Shown here: positions 25,401 through 38,549 of the stretch, piece after piece
Position numbering within the stretch: position 1 is the stretch's first letter
Layout of the letters: the number at the start of each line of letters is the position of its first letter
Source: Tamarix chinensis
Lineage: Eukaryota > Streptophyta > Magnoliopsida > Caryophyllales > Tamaricaceae
NCBI GenBank assembly: GCA_030549775.1
Contig: CM060177.1
Coordinates: 68,501,638-68,565,637 of the forward strand
Reading direction: 5' to 3'
Length of the DNA stretch: 64,000 bases
Program-made: the position numbers and the translations under genes
The notes under the pieces: generated by a model
What the model was told of the DNA's origin: nothing
Database searches by the model: none
Seen by the model: the letters and a program-made list of their open reading frames with translations, nothing else

Positions 25401-27189
25401 TAAATATCCAAGCTAATACTAGATTTTCATATGTTTCTCTTTGGTCACAATTCAAGTCTAGATTAAGCCTAAGGCTAAGGTTAAAGCTATAGACCATAGT
25501 TTTACCATATATTAAAGAATATTCTAAGTTAATCCCATAGGCCAAATATGGAGGTCCAATAGGAGGTTAATTAGACTCCAGCCCTAAATCATGTTATTTA
25601 TCCATTTATTTAAATAGCTAAGTAGAGGTCACTATTTATAGATATAGTCAAAGTGAGGTTAATATAAAGAAAACTTAAGGCCATCATATAGGTCCATGTT
25701 ATTTCTTCCATTCATGCTAAGTCATTTAAACTTACAATGCTCCACATTTTAAGGTTATGATATAAGTTGTTTGAAGTCTGTTAGCCATTATTATGATTCA
25801 TTACACAAATAGTAGCCATATGAAGGATCATTTTTTTATCCATCGCCATCTAATCATTTACTCATGTCATGGTCAAGAGAAAGGCCCAAATGCTAAGATA
25901 AGATCAACATTGGTCAACTAGGCTCAATTTTCTCTTTACTAACATTAGTCCATCAATTAAAATCAATTAATCCTAGTAACCTCATAGAAACTAGCATCTT
26001 AGATCACCATCTATATATAAGGAAACTCAAGAATCATATTCAGAAATAAATAAGAAAAAAATGTAAATCTAGCTAAAACCATTTGACGGGTTATCAAGAA
26101 CTAGTCGATCGATTATGCTAGCAAGTTGATTGGTCCCATAGGCTAGTCAATCAGTCGGGGCACTACCAAAGCTTTAGAGTGATGGTGAACCACCTTACTA
26201 GCCAACCCTACCATTTAACTTTTTTTAAGGAAATCGGTTCATCCATTTGTTCAAACCAATTAATGTATTTAACTAGAGACTAGGACCACGAAAGTTATAG
26301 GCCAACCTATAACACCACTAATTTTTGGACTAGAAAATTTTATTTTTAGGATAATGCAGAAGGGATTGAAAAATGAAACTAGGGAATGTTACCGCCAGAT
26401 CAACCATGAGAGAGGTGTGATCATCACCTAACCCATACCTAATGCAAGGCAGAACAAAACAAGGAACAAAAGAATGGATGATCATAATAATAATGTGACA
26501 ATACTAAGAAATAAAGATTGAAACCATATAGTAGATAGGATGAACATGATAGTTTATAAAATCAAATACAAGAATCCAAGCCAATAGTTTAAATAATAGG
26601 AAATACAAAAAAATCCCAACCTAGTGGGTAAAATACTAATGACTCTTTAGAAAAACTCTTATGGACCATCATAAACCTTAGACCCCAAGTAATGTCCCAC
26701 TAATGGCCCATGTCATCACCCTTATCATAATATAACTGAGAGTTGTAACCCTACAAATTATGCTCTACTCCCTGAACCAAAAGCTGGATCATCAGAGTGA
26801 GTACACAAGCGTAGTATCAGTGTGGTGAAGTATTGGTAAAACATGCTACTTAAAGCATGGAAGGCTCATGTAACACATTAAAGTCATATAATATCATGTT
26901 GATATTATCACAATACAACTTAAGTACAACATAGCATGTTTGCATGGAAGTCAGGGAAGTATAGAAATATAGTAATACATACTATGGGTAAAATCTAAAC
27001 CACTCAGAATTCCTCTTTTAGTGACCACACAATTTTCACTTTGTAAGATAGTTCGTTCAACCACACCCTGCTCTCCATCATTAACAAAAGTCAAGGCAGT
27101 ATAAGATAATCATAATGGGATGCCATACCCATAGCACAAGGTTAGGATACATTTAAGGTGCTTTATTTAAAGATACTACACCCACCACA

Positions 27190-27420
27190 CATCGAGTGCA
27201 CCTGCCACAAAAATCAAGATACCACACCCCCCCCAAGTGGTAGAAGTACACCAAGGGGGCTTATACTGGGATACCTCACCCACTACTCCTTGAATATCTC
27301 TATCGTGAATGCTAAAAAGGTGGGATATCACACCCACCCAAGCAATGGACAATACAAAGTGCTAGGGGCTTGTATTGGGATACCTCACCTATCTAAACTA
27401 GATATAATTGCCATGTTGGC
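27190..27420. repeat. tandem repeat block in S7
   Basis: Units of about 90-130 bp repeating 'gatacc-acacccaccca', '-caatgg-' and 'ggggctt-tactgggatacctcaccca'. These take the place held by the CCGGTGG blocks in subfamily A. Confidence 0.65.
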
Positions 27421-27959
27421 CTGCCATAGTATAATCATATACCTCAAAGATATCTACATACCTCCTATCAACCAAAACCTGATAAAGAAGGAAATAGATA
27501 CTAGGTGAAAGATATAATCCAAGGGTGAGCCACCAACAAACTCCTGGCAGGTACCTTGAGAACTAGAGAAAAAGGCTTGAGCAAATCTAAAACTATCAAT
27601 TTATGTATATGTGATGTTAAAAATCATAACAAGTCAACACATAACTAAATTCAGTGTTCCCAAATGATAACACCAAGCATAATTAAAATGCCATATTTAA
27701 CCAATTTGGTGTTTCCTAGTGATAACACCAAACACTAAATAAGGCATTAAAGCCACCAATTAGATATTTAGCAATAACACAAAACTTACATACCAATTTA
27801 GTGTTTAAAGATAAACCAAAATCAACTAAGAGCAAGTTAAAATACCATCATATTGTTTCATATTAACTTAGGTGGTTCATAGTCAAAATCATAACTAAAA
27901 CTTTGTAAATACATGGAACAATCACCACAAAAGAGCTAAGAGAAATACAACAAATCATA

Positions 27960-28400
27960 ATAAAATAGTCAGTTTCTAGCTGAGTGAGTTGATTGGTCCT
28001 CAAACTAGTTGATTGGTATGGTCATACCAAACCTAGACCAAAACTAAAACTAAAACACCAGTCAACTCTTTGGCCTCATTATTTTACTATTTAATAGAAC
28101 CACTCGACTGGTTTGGTCCAACAAGTTGATGGGTTTAAGCAAAGATGAACCATTCTATTCTGTAGAAAAATAGATTAATGGGTTGGACTAACTAATCGAT
28201 TAGTCATAACAACCAGTAAACTGGTTCGACCCTATAGGCCCATGGGTCTAAGTAAAGACCAAACAACCTTGGTCTACAGGGACACCAATCAATGGGTTTG
28301 ACTAATTGATCAACTATTCTAGCAACCAACAGATGTAAAACACCAAACCATTCAGATGCTTGCAAAACCAGTTGACTGGTTCAAGTAATCGATCGACTGA
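27960..28400. repeat. degenerate AGTCGATTGG-type array (S7)
   Basis: At least ten irregular copies related to AACCAGTCGACTGGTT, each near-palindromic in the AACCA/TGGTT arms. A second shorter block lies at 29625-29735 near the LTR 5' end. Confidence 0.75.
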
Positions 28401-30535
28401 TCTAAGATAAAACATAACCCATACTTGCAAAACACACATTAATTTTCACCACACTTTACCATATTAATCCTAGCATGCTTCTATGTCAAAACACATGTAA
28501 AATATATACTTCACACATAGAATCACATCGACAAATAATGAAAAACACCTTAACCAAATTATGCTCAACAACAAATTTCATGCTTCAAAAATTAACAAAC
28601 AGATAACACTTATTAGAAGGGATTATACCACAAGCTCATGCTATGGAATATAATTAAATTAGAATCATATAAAAACTAACACATTGAACTCCAATATTCC
28701 ACATAAACTTAATTATGTTAAACATAAGAATGCCTTACCTCAAAGCAATTCTTCTAGCACAAAACTCCTACAAGATGGCCTATCTAGTAGAAATTTGATT
28801 CCTAAGAGAATCAAAGTATTAAAAAAACAATAAATTCCTCTTTCAAAAGTTAATTAATACCAAGAAAATTAGGAGACGGAGAGAAACACAAAACACCACC
28901 TTTAGATTCAAAATAGGGTGTTAAAAGAGAAGTAGAATTCTCCAACTTTTTTCAACCTTATTTCTTCTTTGCTTAAGGAAAGCAAGAGAGAACTAAAATT
29001 AAGATTAGAAACAAAGAAAGGAACCCTCTTCTTGCATAATTTAAAGGATAAAACCAAAGAGGATCTTTATTTTTCTTAGCAAAATGAAGAAGAGGGGAAG
29101 AGATGGAAAAGTGCTCAACACTTAGTGAGATTTTTACAAGAAGAAGGGAGAAGAGAGCAAGAAACCAAGTGTGGAATAAACAATAGATCAGTAGAATGAG
29201 TGGTATGGGAGAAGCTGGTCGACATCTCTAAGGAATAGGAGGGATGATATAGGTAAAGTTTAGTGTGGGAAAGATAAGAAATGAATGATAACTTGATGGT
29301 GTGGTGAGGGGTTGAGTGAAATCAAGGATGGGTATGCAAGTAGGTTGGCAAGTTAGGGGAGAGCCCCCAAAGTCAATAAACGTTACCCTAACAACCAAAA
29401 GAGAGAAGGAGACGTGAGGGAAAAAGAAGAAGGGAGGTTTTCTTCTAAAAGTGGCTTTTTGAGAAACATTTGCTAACTAAAGTCATGTAATGGTTCAATT
29501 AGTATGAAAATATTACTAGAACACTAAATCATGCTTATTAGCATAATTGAAATCAAATCATAAATTTTCATAATCATTAGAGAGAAATTCAAATTAAAAT
29601 TAGAAATAGATATGAAATCACATGCAAACCAATTGATCAGATTGGGTAACCTAGTTGATTGCTTTGTTAAGAACCAGACCACAAATTTTCCCAATGCACT
29701 AGTTAATCGATTTGGTAAACTAGTGAACTAGTAGTTCTGAAATTCATATTTTTATTAGAATTTCAAGCCCATTTCAAAAAAAAATTTATATATTTTATAT
29801 TAACATATTTCTAAATATAATTTGAAGGATTTGGGGATGGGGTATTACACAATAAGTCGATAGTTCTTCAAATCAGTCGATCAATCCCAAGAACTAGTAA
29901 ATCAAACATGGGGTTCAATTTATTGGTCATGCCAAACACAACCCATGCCAAACACACTCACACATAATTACATTCCATAACCAAAGCTTAATCAATCTGA
30001 ACATCAATAACATGTCATTCAAGTTTCTTAACAAGAATTGTAATACCCCAAAATTCACTATTTTTTTAAGGCAGAAAAATTTTAAATTAAAACCCGTGAA
30101 TTCTGGGGATGTTACCGCCACACTAAGTATGAAATCGGTTCTCTCCGACTGTTTCAGGATCAAGTGTTAAGTTTGAAAAGAAAGGATTAACATTTAAACT
30201 CAAACCAGCAGTTCATAAAGAATTATAAAGGGTCAAACATTAAAATTAGAGTACGCGTAAAGAATTATAATTCGTATCAAAACAAAATGAGCTTATAACC
30301 GATAAAAGGTTTATTTGAAATACTCAATTCAAGGTAATAAATCAAAAATGATAAATTTGTTACAAACGAAATAACAAACGGACATAAATCACATAAAGAA
30401 TGAATACAACCATGACCCTCTTGAACTTTGAGCCAAACATGCTCAACACTCAGCCCCGTAGGATGTCTCTCTCACCTACACAAATTAGAAGGGCATACTA
30501 CTCGTGGGAATGAGCATAATCCATGAAACAGGTGA

Positions 30536-30554
30536 TCAGTATGCTATATACTGA
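30536..30554. promoter_or_regulatory. LTR stem-loop with paired changes (S2)
   Basis: TCAGTATGCTATATACTGA. Compared with S1, one base changed in each arm (C to T on the left, G to A on the right) and the 7-bp pairing is preserved. Both changes fall at former CpG sites, so paired deamination is an alternative to selection. Confidence 0.75.
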
Positions 30555-30771
30555 GTAAGGTAACCAATCACTAAGGCCAACACATAGGCACATAAAATAA
30601 TGTAGAAGAATTAAAAGAATAGAAAATTCATTATGATAACTTAATCTCGAACAATCATTTGGGTACATACATAAAGGCCCAATTATATTCCAGATTAATC
30701 ATCTAATTAATCTCTTATCAGAATTCGATTCATACCATGCCTTTTATCAAATCTATGTGAGTACAGGAACA

Positions 30772-31115
30772 CCCCACTATTATAACCGGTGGGTCGGTCA
30801 CATATAGAGCATCATGCCCCAACCACTATTATTATCAGTAGATCGGTCACATATAGGGTAAAACCCTAACCACTATTCCTAACTAGTGGATCGGCTGGTT
30901 CTTGCTCGCATGGTGTTCCACTGTAAGTAATTAGTGTATTTTATTTGCCTTAGCAAAACTCTAGTTTATTTTCATTGAGATCGGGATTCCCCATTATTAT
31001 AACCGGTGGGCCGGTCACATATAGGACATCATGTCCTAACCACTATTATAACCGATGGATCGGTCGCACATAGGGTAAAAACCCTAACCACTATTCCTAA
31101 CCGGTGGATCGGCTA
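30772..31115 (-). repeat. two blocks of three CCGGTGG-type repeats (S2)
   Basis: Blocks at about 30772-30896 and 30989-31115, each of three units on the 'ccactattataaccggtgg-tcggtc' theme, with 'catggtgttccactgtaagta' between them as in S1. Confidence 0.85.
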
Positions 31116-31439
31116 GTCCCATCTCAATATCTTCCACTTTAAGTAATTAATATCTTAAGTATCTTATTCACAAGCTTTGACCCAGAACATGCATGAATCA
31201 TTATCTTTACACTTCACACATCACAAATTCCATAATCATAATTACACTTTAATCACCAAATACACATGATAACACAAAAACCCTAATTGTCCACACAAAC
31301 CTTAGCTCGGTCTCCTACGCACTTTTATATTGCACCACGTAATATTTTTCACCCAAAATGTTCGAACACCCAAACAACAATTATATTACCTTCCTCATAT
31401 CCCAAATCAACTTTCCTCAAGTAAATTTCACTCCCATGC

Positions 31440-31740
31440 AAACTTTACACATCCCATGTAACCTCTCGAACTTTTTATACAAACCCTAAATCCCATGCAA
31501 TCACTAACTCCTATGCAAAATCCTAATGCCACCATGCAAACCCTAATACCATTTTTAAACCCTAATACCATCATGCAACCATTAATACCACCATGCAACC
31601 ACTAACTCCACCATAAAAACCCTAATACCACCATGTAAACCCTAATAACGCCATACAACATTACCTCTATACAAACCCTAATACCACTATACAATCATTA
31701 ATACCACCATGTAACCATTTATACCACCATACAAAACCCA
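31440..31740. repeat. 20-bp minisatellite with AAACCCTAA boxes (S2)
   Basis: Many units like 'accaccatgcaaaccctaat', with several copies of AAACCCTAA, the plant telo-box sequence. S3 has the same array in the other orientation (38826-39400). S1 and S4 do not have an extended array here. Confidence 0.85.
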
Positions 31741-32326
31741 AGATTTCTTCATACAAAATCCTAAGTTCAATCCACACAAAACCAAAGACTTATCCAACCA
31801 AACCCTAGAATGGATCCTCTCATACAAAACCATCAATTAGATTCTTCCATATAAAACCATAAATTAGATTCTCCCATACAAACCATAAATTAAACTATCC
31901 CATACAAACCATAAATTATATTCTCCCATATAAAACCATAATTGATATACTCCCACACGAAACCATAAAAATCATAAATCAGATTCCCCCACACGAAACT
32001 CTAAAATTCTCCATTTTATTCTTCCACTCATGAATCATTAAAATAATTAGGTCAACTCACCTCCCTTGGTCAACCTCTTTCCCCATCCTCCTTTTTCATC
32101 CTTTCTCCCACACAAAACACATCAACTCCCTCACATGCATGTCTTATAGGATCACGACACATATCATCACATATAGATAATACACATGCCATGTAAACAC
32201 ACAACACATACTACAACTCCATGTCATGTCACATACGACATAATTAATAATGATAAACGTAGGATACATAGAATGTGAAGCACATAATGCATATAAGCAC
32301 ACAAAAAGCCTTAGTAACACCCTTAC

Positions 32327-32387
32327 CTAAAACGACACCGATCTTGGAGCACGCTCCTATGCCTCCTTAGGCTTTGATTGGTTTTAC
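32327..32387 (-). other. 61-nt exon-like conserved block (S2)
   Basis: On the minus strand: TTTTCCCTTATAATAG, then the block with GGAGCGTGCTCCAAG, then TTTTAG followed by GTAAGGGT. Flanks and core agree with S1, S3 and S4. Confidence 0.6.
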
Positions 32388-32574
32388 CTATTATAAGGGA
32401 AAATATAAAATTAGGCTCCCTCCTACCAAAAATACTATTAATCACTAATTTATTATAAGACTAGGTTTTTGATAAAATGGTAATATATTTATAAGATAAC
32501 ATTAACAAATTATTAACCTTGCTAAAGATATAGAAATATTATAAAAGTTGATAATATAAGGTTGAAGACTTTAC

Positions 32575-33270
32575 CCTAATAATAATAATGGTACTAAAAT
32601 AGTAACAGCAAAGATACTAAAAATAATATAAGTAACAATATAAATGAGATTAATAAAAATAGTAACAATAATAATAACAAGGAAATTATTCAAAACAAAG
32701 TGAAATAAGGGCTTCGGCCCCTTTACTAAAACAATACTAATAATAATAATAATAATACTAAAACAAATAACCAAATTTAGTAATAATAATAATGATAAAA
32801 GCCATAATAATATTACAAAATAATAATAACCATAAAGGTAATAATAGTAAAGATAATATTTGAAGATAAAAATAAGTAGGGTTTCCACCCTACATTGAAT
32901 AATAATAACTTAATAAATAATAATAATAACACTAATAAGAATAAATACTAATAATAATAATAACACTAATAACCCTAATAATAACGAAGACATGATATTT
33001 ATAATAATACTAATAAAATTTAAAATAAGCACAATAGGGTTTCAGTCCTATATAAATTAATAATACTAACAATTGAATATAATAATAATAATAATAATAA
33101 TAATAGAAAAAATAATAATAAAGTAGTTGTAATATTAATAATGGGATAATAATAATAGTAATTTGAAATGATAATAATAATAACATATTAATATTAAAAA
33201 TAAAGATAATAAAAATAATAATACATATGAAAAATGGGAATATTAATAATAATAATAATAATAATAGGAT
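32575..33270. repeat. AAT-rich imperfect microsatellite region (S2)
   Basis: Interspersed AAT/TAA runs separated by short unique stretches. Open frames here are repeat artefacts. Confidence 0.85.
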
Positions 33271-33339
33271 TTATATTAGAATTAATGAAATAAAATAATT
33301 TAAGGCTTGTAAAAATAAGGAAAAGGGCTGAGAAGGTCT

Positions 33340-34450
33340 AGGGTTCAACCTTAGGCTAGCGAGGATAGGTAGCGGTGGTGCACGGCGGCGGTGACGACGA
33401 CCAGAAAAAGAGAAGAAAAAGGGAAAAGTTGAATGTTGGGAAAAAGAGAAAGAGAAAAAGGGTAGAAGCAAGGGTGATTATGGTTGTACAGAAGGAGGGG
33501 AACAGAATAGGGGTGATGGCGCATCCAAAGGTGGCAGAGCATGGTGGCGATGGTGTTGGCCGAAGGAGGAAGAAGAAGAGAAAGAGAGGAGGAGAGGGAG
33601 GGAGAGGAAAAGAAAGTTATGGGGAGATAGAGGAGGGTCTGCAGAACATTTTGGAAGGTGAAAGAAGCGGCTGCAGCCATGGAAGAGGTGGTGGACGAAG
33701 AGAGGAGGAGAGGGAGGGAGAGGAAAAGAAAGGTGTGGGGAGATAGAGGAGGGTCTATAAAACATTTTGGAAGCTGAAAGAAGCGGCCCAAAGAGTGGCA
33801 GAGATAGAAAATGGTTTGATTGGGAAGGGGACTTCATACAGCCGGGGTCGATTTCACAAGAAGAATTGAGGGATATGGGACGTTTAGTTAGCTAGAGGGA
33901 AGTGCAAGGAAGAGTTTGGTGGCCAAGATGGTGGAGAACTTGGCTGGAGGAGGCATCTAAAGGGGCAACGATGAAAAGAGAGGATTCCCTAGGTTTGAAA
34001 AAAACAAAACAAAACTATAGGGTTGGTAAGGGGTATTTATAGGTTTTAAAAGGGAGGTTAGGGTTCTGTGGGTCACTTACGGGGTAATGAAGGTAGGGTT
34101 CTAGTCATCGGTGGTGAAGTTAGCCGGCAGAAATCAAAACAGGGTAAAGGGTTGTGCGTAGGGGAGAGAGAGGAAAAACGTGCGAGGAGAGGGGGAAGTA
34201 GGTAGACAAGTGTGGTCGATGAGTCAACGTGGAAGAGAGGGGGCGAAAATGGGCAACGAACATAGTCACCGCCGAAATTTTCGACCGGCGGTTGCAATGG
34301 AGTTATAGGTATAGGTCGATGGCTGGGCAAGTGCGAAGGAAGAAGAAGAAGAACAGTGGGGGAACTGGCGGTTCGGGGGAGAAAAGAAAGAAAAGAAAAG
34401 AAGGGGAGTCGGCCTGTCGGGTGATGCAAGGTAAGATTCACCAATTAAAA
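33340..34450 (-). promoter_or_regulatory. GC-rich/purine-rich U3 and leader of S2
   Basis: Strongly pyrimidine-rich on the LTR sense strand, with the TATA box inside. A local duplication is visible: the stretch around 33556-33672 (aggagagggagggaggaaaaga.. style) recurs around 33695-33790, including 'gaggaggg-tct' and 'acattttggaag'. Long frames on both strands reflect composition. Confidence 0.65.
34034..34041 (-). promoter_or_regulatory. TATA box of S2
   Basis: TATAAATA on the minus strand followed by CCCC, as in S1 and S3. Confidence 0.7.
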
Positions 34451-37077
34451 TGACGCACTTTCGGGATAAACGAGAAGAAACGTAGTGCGCCATTAAAAGA
34501 AGTAAGTCTAGGCCATTAAATAAAATAATATTTAAATCCCTTTTTAGGCTAAATTAAGATTTTTCAAAATGTTTTCCATAAATTCTATTTTATTTAGCAA
34601 ATCACCCTAAATTTAATAAATTAAAATATTTATACAATTCCTATTAATTTGAAACTATTTTCTCCCTCTTATTTTAAATAAAATGATTTATTTAATTAAT
34701 TTTTAAAATAAATCCTTAATAAGTTAATATACTCAAATTTCTTCTAATTAAAATACTTATAAATTTCTTATTAATTTTCCCTAATTAATTTCCTTTTTTT
34801 TAATAAAAATAAATTATTTAATTAACTTTTATAATAAAATATTATTTAATAATAAATAATAAAATTACAATTTTCAGGGCATTTCAGCAATATTCACAAA
34901 TTGACACGTGAAATACCCAAATCATGCTGATAATCTCAATAAAAATATGCTTGCACTTTTTAAACTTTATAAGGGCTAGGAAATCATACATCCTATTCTT
35001 TTTAAACAAAGTTTCAAGTCAAACTTCTTACCACTTACTTCATTTACCAAATATTAACAAGTTTAAGTACACTTTCATCACAATACTTATGCTTCTGCAT
35101 AAATATAGAGCATACACTACACCTACCCATACACATTTATAAAATAATAGGGAAGATAAATGTTTACATTAACTGAACTTAGTAATTGCACCAAATAGAT
35201 CAAAAGTTGTTGGAAGTCCAAACCATTTTCAACACTTTAACACCTTTTAAGAAGGGAAGACTAAAACTTAGTAAACATTTAAAACCATATGAAAATTGAA
35301 TAAAATTAAATATTTAGGAGATAAATCAAAGAGAAACCACCTTCTTAAAAATAAAAAATAAAACCTTGAAGATAAAAACTAATCCCTCATTCCTTTCTCC
35401 AATCTAACACTTACTTGCTTAAGAATGAAATAAGAATGATTTAAGGGAAAGAAAGATCAAAATCGAAGGCCAATTGATGAAAATGTGGGCGAATAAAGTA
35501 TAAAGAATAGTAGGGAAGTTCCAAGGTTAGGGAAAAAGTGAGAAAATTAAAGGCTTCATTAATTGCAAAGGGTTTCTAGAAGTAAAGAAGGATAATAGGG
35601 TCTATAAATCAAAACCCCAAATCCTAACCCTAATCCATGCTTCCAAGTGCACACTTCTAAGGTTCAAGGCTGCACTTTCAGTCTTTCAGTTCAAATGGTA
35701 AAAATTGAAATATCCTAAGGCAATGCGCCTCAAATTGTTGAACACAAAAGGAAAACAAGGATGGTAAGGATAGGGAATCAAAGACAACAATATTTAGACG
35801 TTTTAGGGATGAATTACTCGCTCAAAAATCTCATAGAATACAGAGAAAAGGAGGAGGTGGAGGGGGAGAGGAGGAGGAAGAATAAGACATAATCACCATA
35901 GTGCAAAAACAATTAGGCATACACAAAAATGAAAATCAACAAAAGGGGTAAAGTCATGAAAGTAAATTAGGAGAAATTACACCTCCATAAATATATTAAC
36001 AATTGATAAAAATAGGATAGGCATAACCAAAAGCTCCATAAGACTCATAAACAAACCACTTAGACATAATCACAATGCTGTAAAAAATTAGGAAAATATT
36101 CATAGTAAAAATCAAGCCCAGAGAACAACTAGCTCAATCAAATTATTCCAATGGTACCTCAAAACAAATTAATCAGTTTGTCAAGTTTCAAAACTCAAAT
36201 TTAAGTAACAAACTTACTAAACGGTACTTGAAATACCCCAAAAATCCTAATTTAGGAATTATGGCAAAATAATGATTTATTATAGAAAATTAAGAAAATA
36301 GGTTACTTTATTAAATAAAGAGGAAATTAATTGAGGAAAATAAGGAGAAAATAATAAATAAGTTATTTAGAAAATTTTGGACATTTTACGAATTAAAATG
36401 GAAGTTAAGGACAATTTATCCAAAATAGCCTAACTAATTTAAAAATGGATTTAATTATTAAAATTAAAAAAATTATTATTAAAATTAAATATCTAAATTA
36501 ATTATATAAATAAATAAAGACCAAATACCCCCAACCCAACCACTTTATCATTTTCCATTTTTCCTTTTTCCTTTTTATCCTTTCTTTTCTTTTTTTCTTT
36601 CTTCCTTCTTTATTTCTTTTTCTTCTCACCCCCCGGTTTGGGCCAGCCCGTCGGCCCAAATCTCCCTTCCTCCCTGGCTTGCCCCGTCTCGTGTACCAGG
36701 CCTGCCAGCCTTCGTCGCCCGTTGCCCAGCCGGCCGAACCGCCCCCCTCCTTCTTTTCTTTCTTTCCCCTGGACCGACCGGTCCACCCTACCTGTCTTCT
36801 TCCCCGACCTGCACCCCGACCTACAAATCGACCTGCAACTCAATTTTGCCGGCAGCCACCAGCGTCGACCGTACTTCCCTGCCTCTCTCCCTTCGTTTTC
36901 TTTCCCTTTTCGACCCCGACCAAGTCCCTCTATCCCTTTTCTGTGTGCCATCTCCTTCCCTTTTCCTCTCCCCTTCCCCGACCCAACCTGCCATGGTAGG
37001 ACCTATACCGCCTGCCACCGGCCGGCCACCTGCACACCTGCCTCCTTCTCCCTTCGTCGTTTTCCTCCCCCTTGGCC

Positions 37078-37085
37078 TATAAATA
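37078..37085 (+). promoter_or_regulatory. TATA box of S3
   Basis: TATAAATA within GGCCTATAAATACCCCC, about 850 bp from the LTR 5' end. Confidence 0.75.
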
Positions 37086-37105
37086 CCCCCTCCCGAACGG
37101 CCACA

Positions 37106-37130
37106 GCAAGTCCCTCCCTTTGGACCTTGC
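37106..37130 (+). promoter_or_regulatory. conserved cap-proximal inverted repeat (S3)
   Basis: GCAAGTCC and GGACCTTGC surround a short pyrimidine loop, 21 bases after the TATA box, as in S1. Confidence 0.5.
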
Positions 37131-37677
37131 TGAAACTCTGTTCTGTCGCCGCCAGAACAGACGCCATTCCTGCCGCCTCAAGCCACCGCCGAAACCACCG
37201 CTTCCCACCGTTATCATCCTTGCACCTCCCTCGACAAAACCAAGCCACCAGCACCCTCCTCCTTGCCCTACACGTGCCGCCCTAGCCGTGCAAAGTCCAC
37301 TGCCCGAAACCACCTCTTCCAGCCTTCGCCGCTCTTGCGCCGCCTCCCACCGCCAGCCCAGCTGCCACCAGAGCCTCTTTCACCCTCCAAAATGCCCAGC
37401 AGACCTCCCTCTACCTTTCCCTGCCTTCAACTTCTCCTGCCTCCCTCTCCTCCTTCCTCCCTCATCTTCCACCTCTCTCCACCACCCTCGGCCGCCGTCG
37501 TCGCCGCTGCCCCCACCTTGATCTTTTCCCTTCCCTTCTTCCTCCACCACCGCCGTCGTCGCCACCACGCGCCACCGCCGGACCACCACCGACCCTAGGT
37601 GGTTCTCCACTCATCCGAACCCTAATACCCCTTTTATATAATTGCTACTATTTTCTACTAATATTGATACTAATATA

Positions 37678-37678
37678 C

Positions 37679-37709
<31 letters not shown>

Positions 37710-37800
37710 CATTATTGTTATTACTTTTATTATTACTATTATTATTATTATGATTATTATTATTATTGTCATTATTACCATTATTATTGTCTCTATTATT
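37678..37800. repeat. (TTA)n microsatellite (S3)
   Basis: ATT/TTA run with scattered interruptions; a second, purer run is at 38180-38234. Confidence 0.95.
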
Positions 37801-38179
37801 AATGTCTTATTTTCTTACTAATACTAACATCCCTTTTAAACCCTAACTTGTATTATACTTAACTTTGGTCCTATTATTATAATTATTAGTATTAACATTT
37901 TTATTATTATTATCTCTATTATCCTTAATATGGTTATTATTATTACTACTTAACCTTACTTGGTTGTATTATTGTTATAACCATTACTACTAGGAGTATT
38001 ATTATTATTATCGTTATTATTAGTATTATTACTATTATCATTATCACCCTTAAGAATAGTTTACTTGTAATATTGTGACCTTATAATATTATTATTTCAA
38101 ACCTAACACCATTGTTGGAATTAATCTTAAAAACGCTAGAGTTCTATTACTTGAAACATAAGTATCACTATTAGTAGTC

Positions 38180-38234
<55 letters not shown>
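38180..38234. repeat. pure (TTA)n microsatellite (S3)
   Basis: About 18 uninterrupted TTA units. Confidence 0.95.
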
Positions 38235-38487
38235 CACTATTTTACTATGACTAGTGAACACTAGTATTATAAGAATGGAACTAATGGGCTTAATAAAATA
38301 AGTGTAACAATAAGTATCATAAATAACTATATTTTGACTACTAATATTTAGTATACTAATTCTAAGGTAAAAACCCTAGTTTTTTTATAAAACCCTTTTT
38401 AGTAATAAAAACCCTAACCTTAAACTAGAATGAGGATCGATAGTAATTATAAGGGAAAATAATACTTAGCATTTTCCCCTTTTATAG

Positions 38488-38549
38488 GTAACCCCGACAA
38501 AAGCCCTAAGGAGTTAGAGGAGCGTGCTCCAAGCCCGGCGTCGCCTTAG
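38488..38549 (+). other. 62-nt exon-like conserved block (S3)
   Basis: TTTTCCCCTTTTATAG precedes a 62-nt block, which contains GGAGCGTGCTCC at 38519-38530 and ends CCTTAG before GTAAGGACGAAG. It is the same length as in S1 and S4. The first boundary also reads AG/GTAA, so it could alternatively act as a donor. Confidence 0.6.

Larger units (their letters stand above)
26308..29849 (-). mobile_element. S7: solo long LTR, subfamily B
   Basis: It begins TATAACACCACTAA and ends GGGGTATTACA, 3542 bp. The flanks CAACC and CAATA agree at 3 of 5 bases; both lie inside the M1 AGTCGAT array, so the original target is readable from context. The opening 400 bases match M2 at 22855-23300 closely, for example 'aggtgt-atcatcacctaaccca'. 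Inside it has tandem units at 27190-27420, AGTCGAT arrays at 27960-28400 and 29625-29735, and a purine-rich promoter region near 28860-29440. The 116-codon frame at 27158-27508 is just the tandem repeat. It inserted into M1. Confidence 0.75.
30039..34886 (-). mobile_element. S2: solo long LTR, subfamily A
   Basis: It begins TGTAATACCCCAAAAT and ends CAGGGCATTTCA, 4848 bp. The flanks AGAAT and GCAAT match at 3 of 5 bases only. In the LTR sense (minus) it has a TATA box at 34034-34041, a GC-rich promoter and leader (33340-34450), long AAT-rich stretches (32575-33270), an exon-like block (32327-32387), a telomere-box minisatellite (31440-31740), two CCGGTGG triplet blocks (30772-31115) and a stem-loop (30536-30554). 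No coding domains. It lies in M1 about 1.3 kb from S3, in opposite orientation. Confidence 0.8.
36600..37610 (+). promoter_or_regulatory. GC-rich U3/leader of S3
   Basis: Cytosine-rich on the sense strand with many CCGCC and CCACC runs. A 215-codon frame (36638-37285) runs through the TATA box and aligns in part with the S1 frame. I treat it as compositional because the promoter lies inside it and no conserved domain is recognisable. Confidence 0.7.

Noticed and set aside
27158..27508. A 116-codon frame in S7
   Set aside because: It covers a tandem repeat block inside a solo LTR, with no protein similarity.
31440..31740. Interstitial telomere
   Set aside because: Telomere-like motifs occur once per 20-bp unit with other sequence between, and the same array is in S3, so it is an LTR minisatellite.
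36638..37285. A 215-codon proline-rich frame as a real gene
   Set aside because: It crosses the LTR TATA box and lies in C-rich sequence with few stops. No domain is recognisable. Kept only as a finding with its S1 counterpart.
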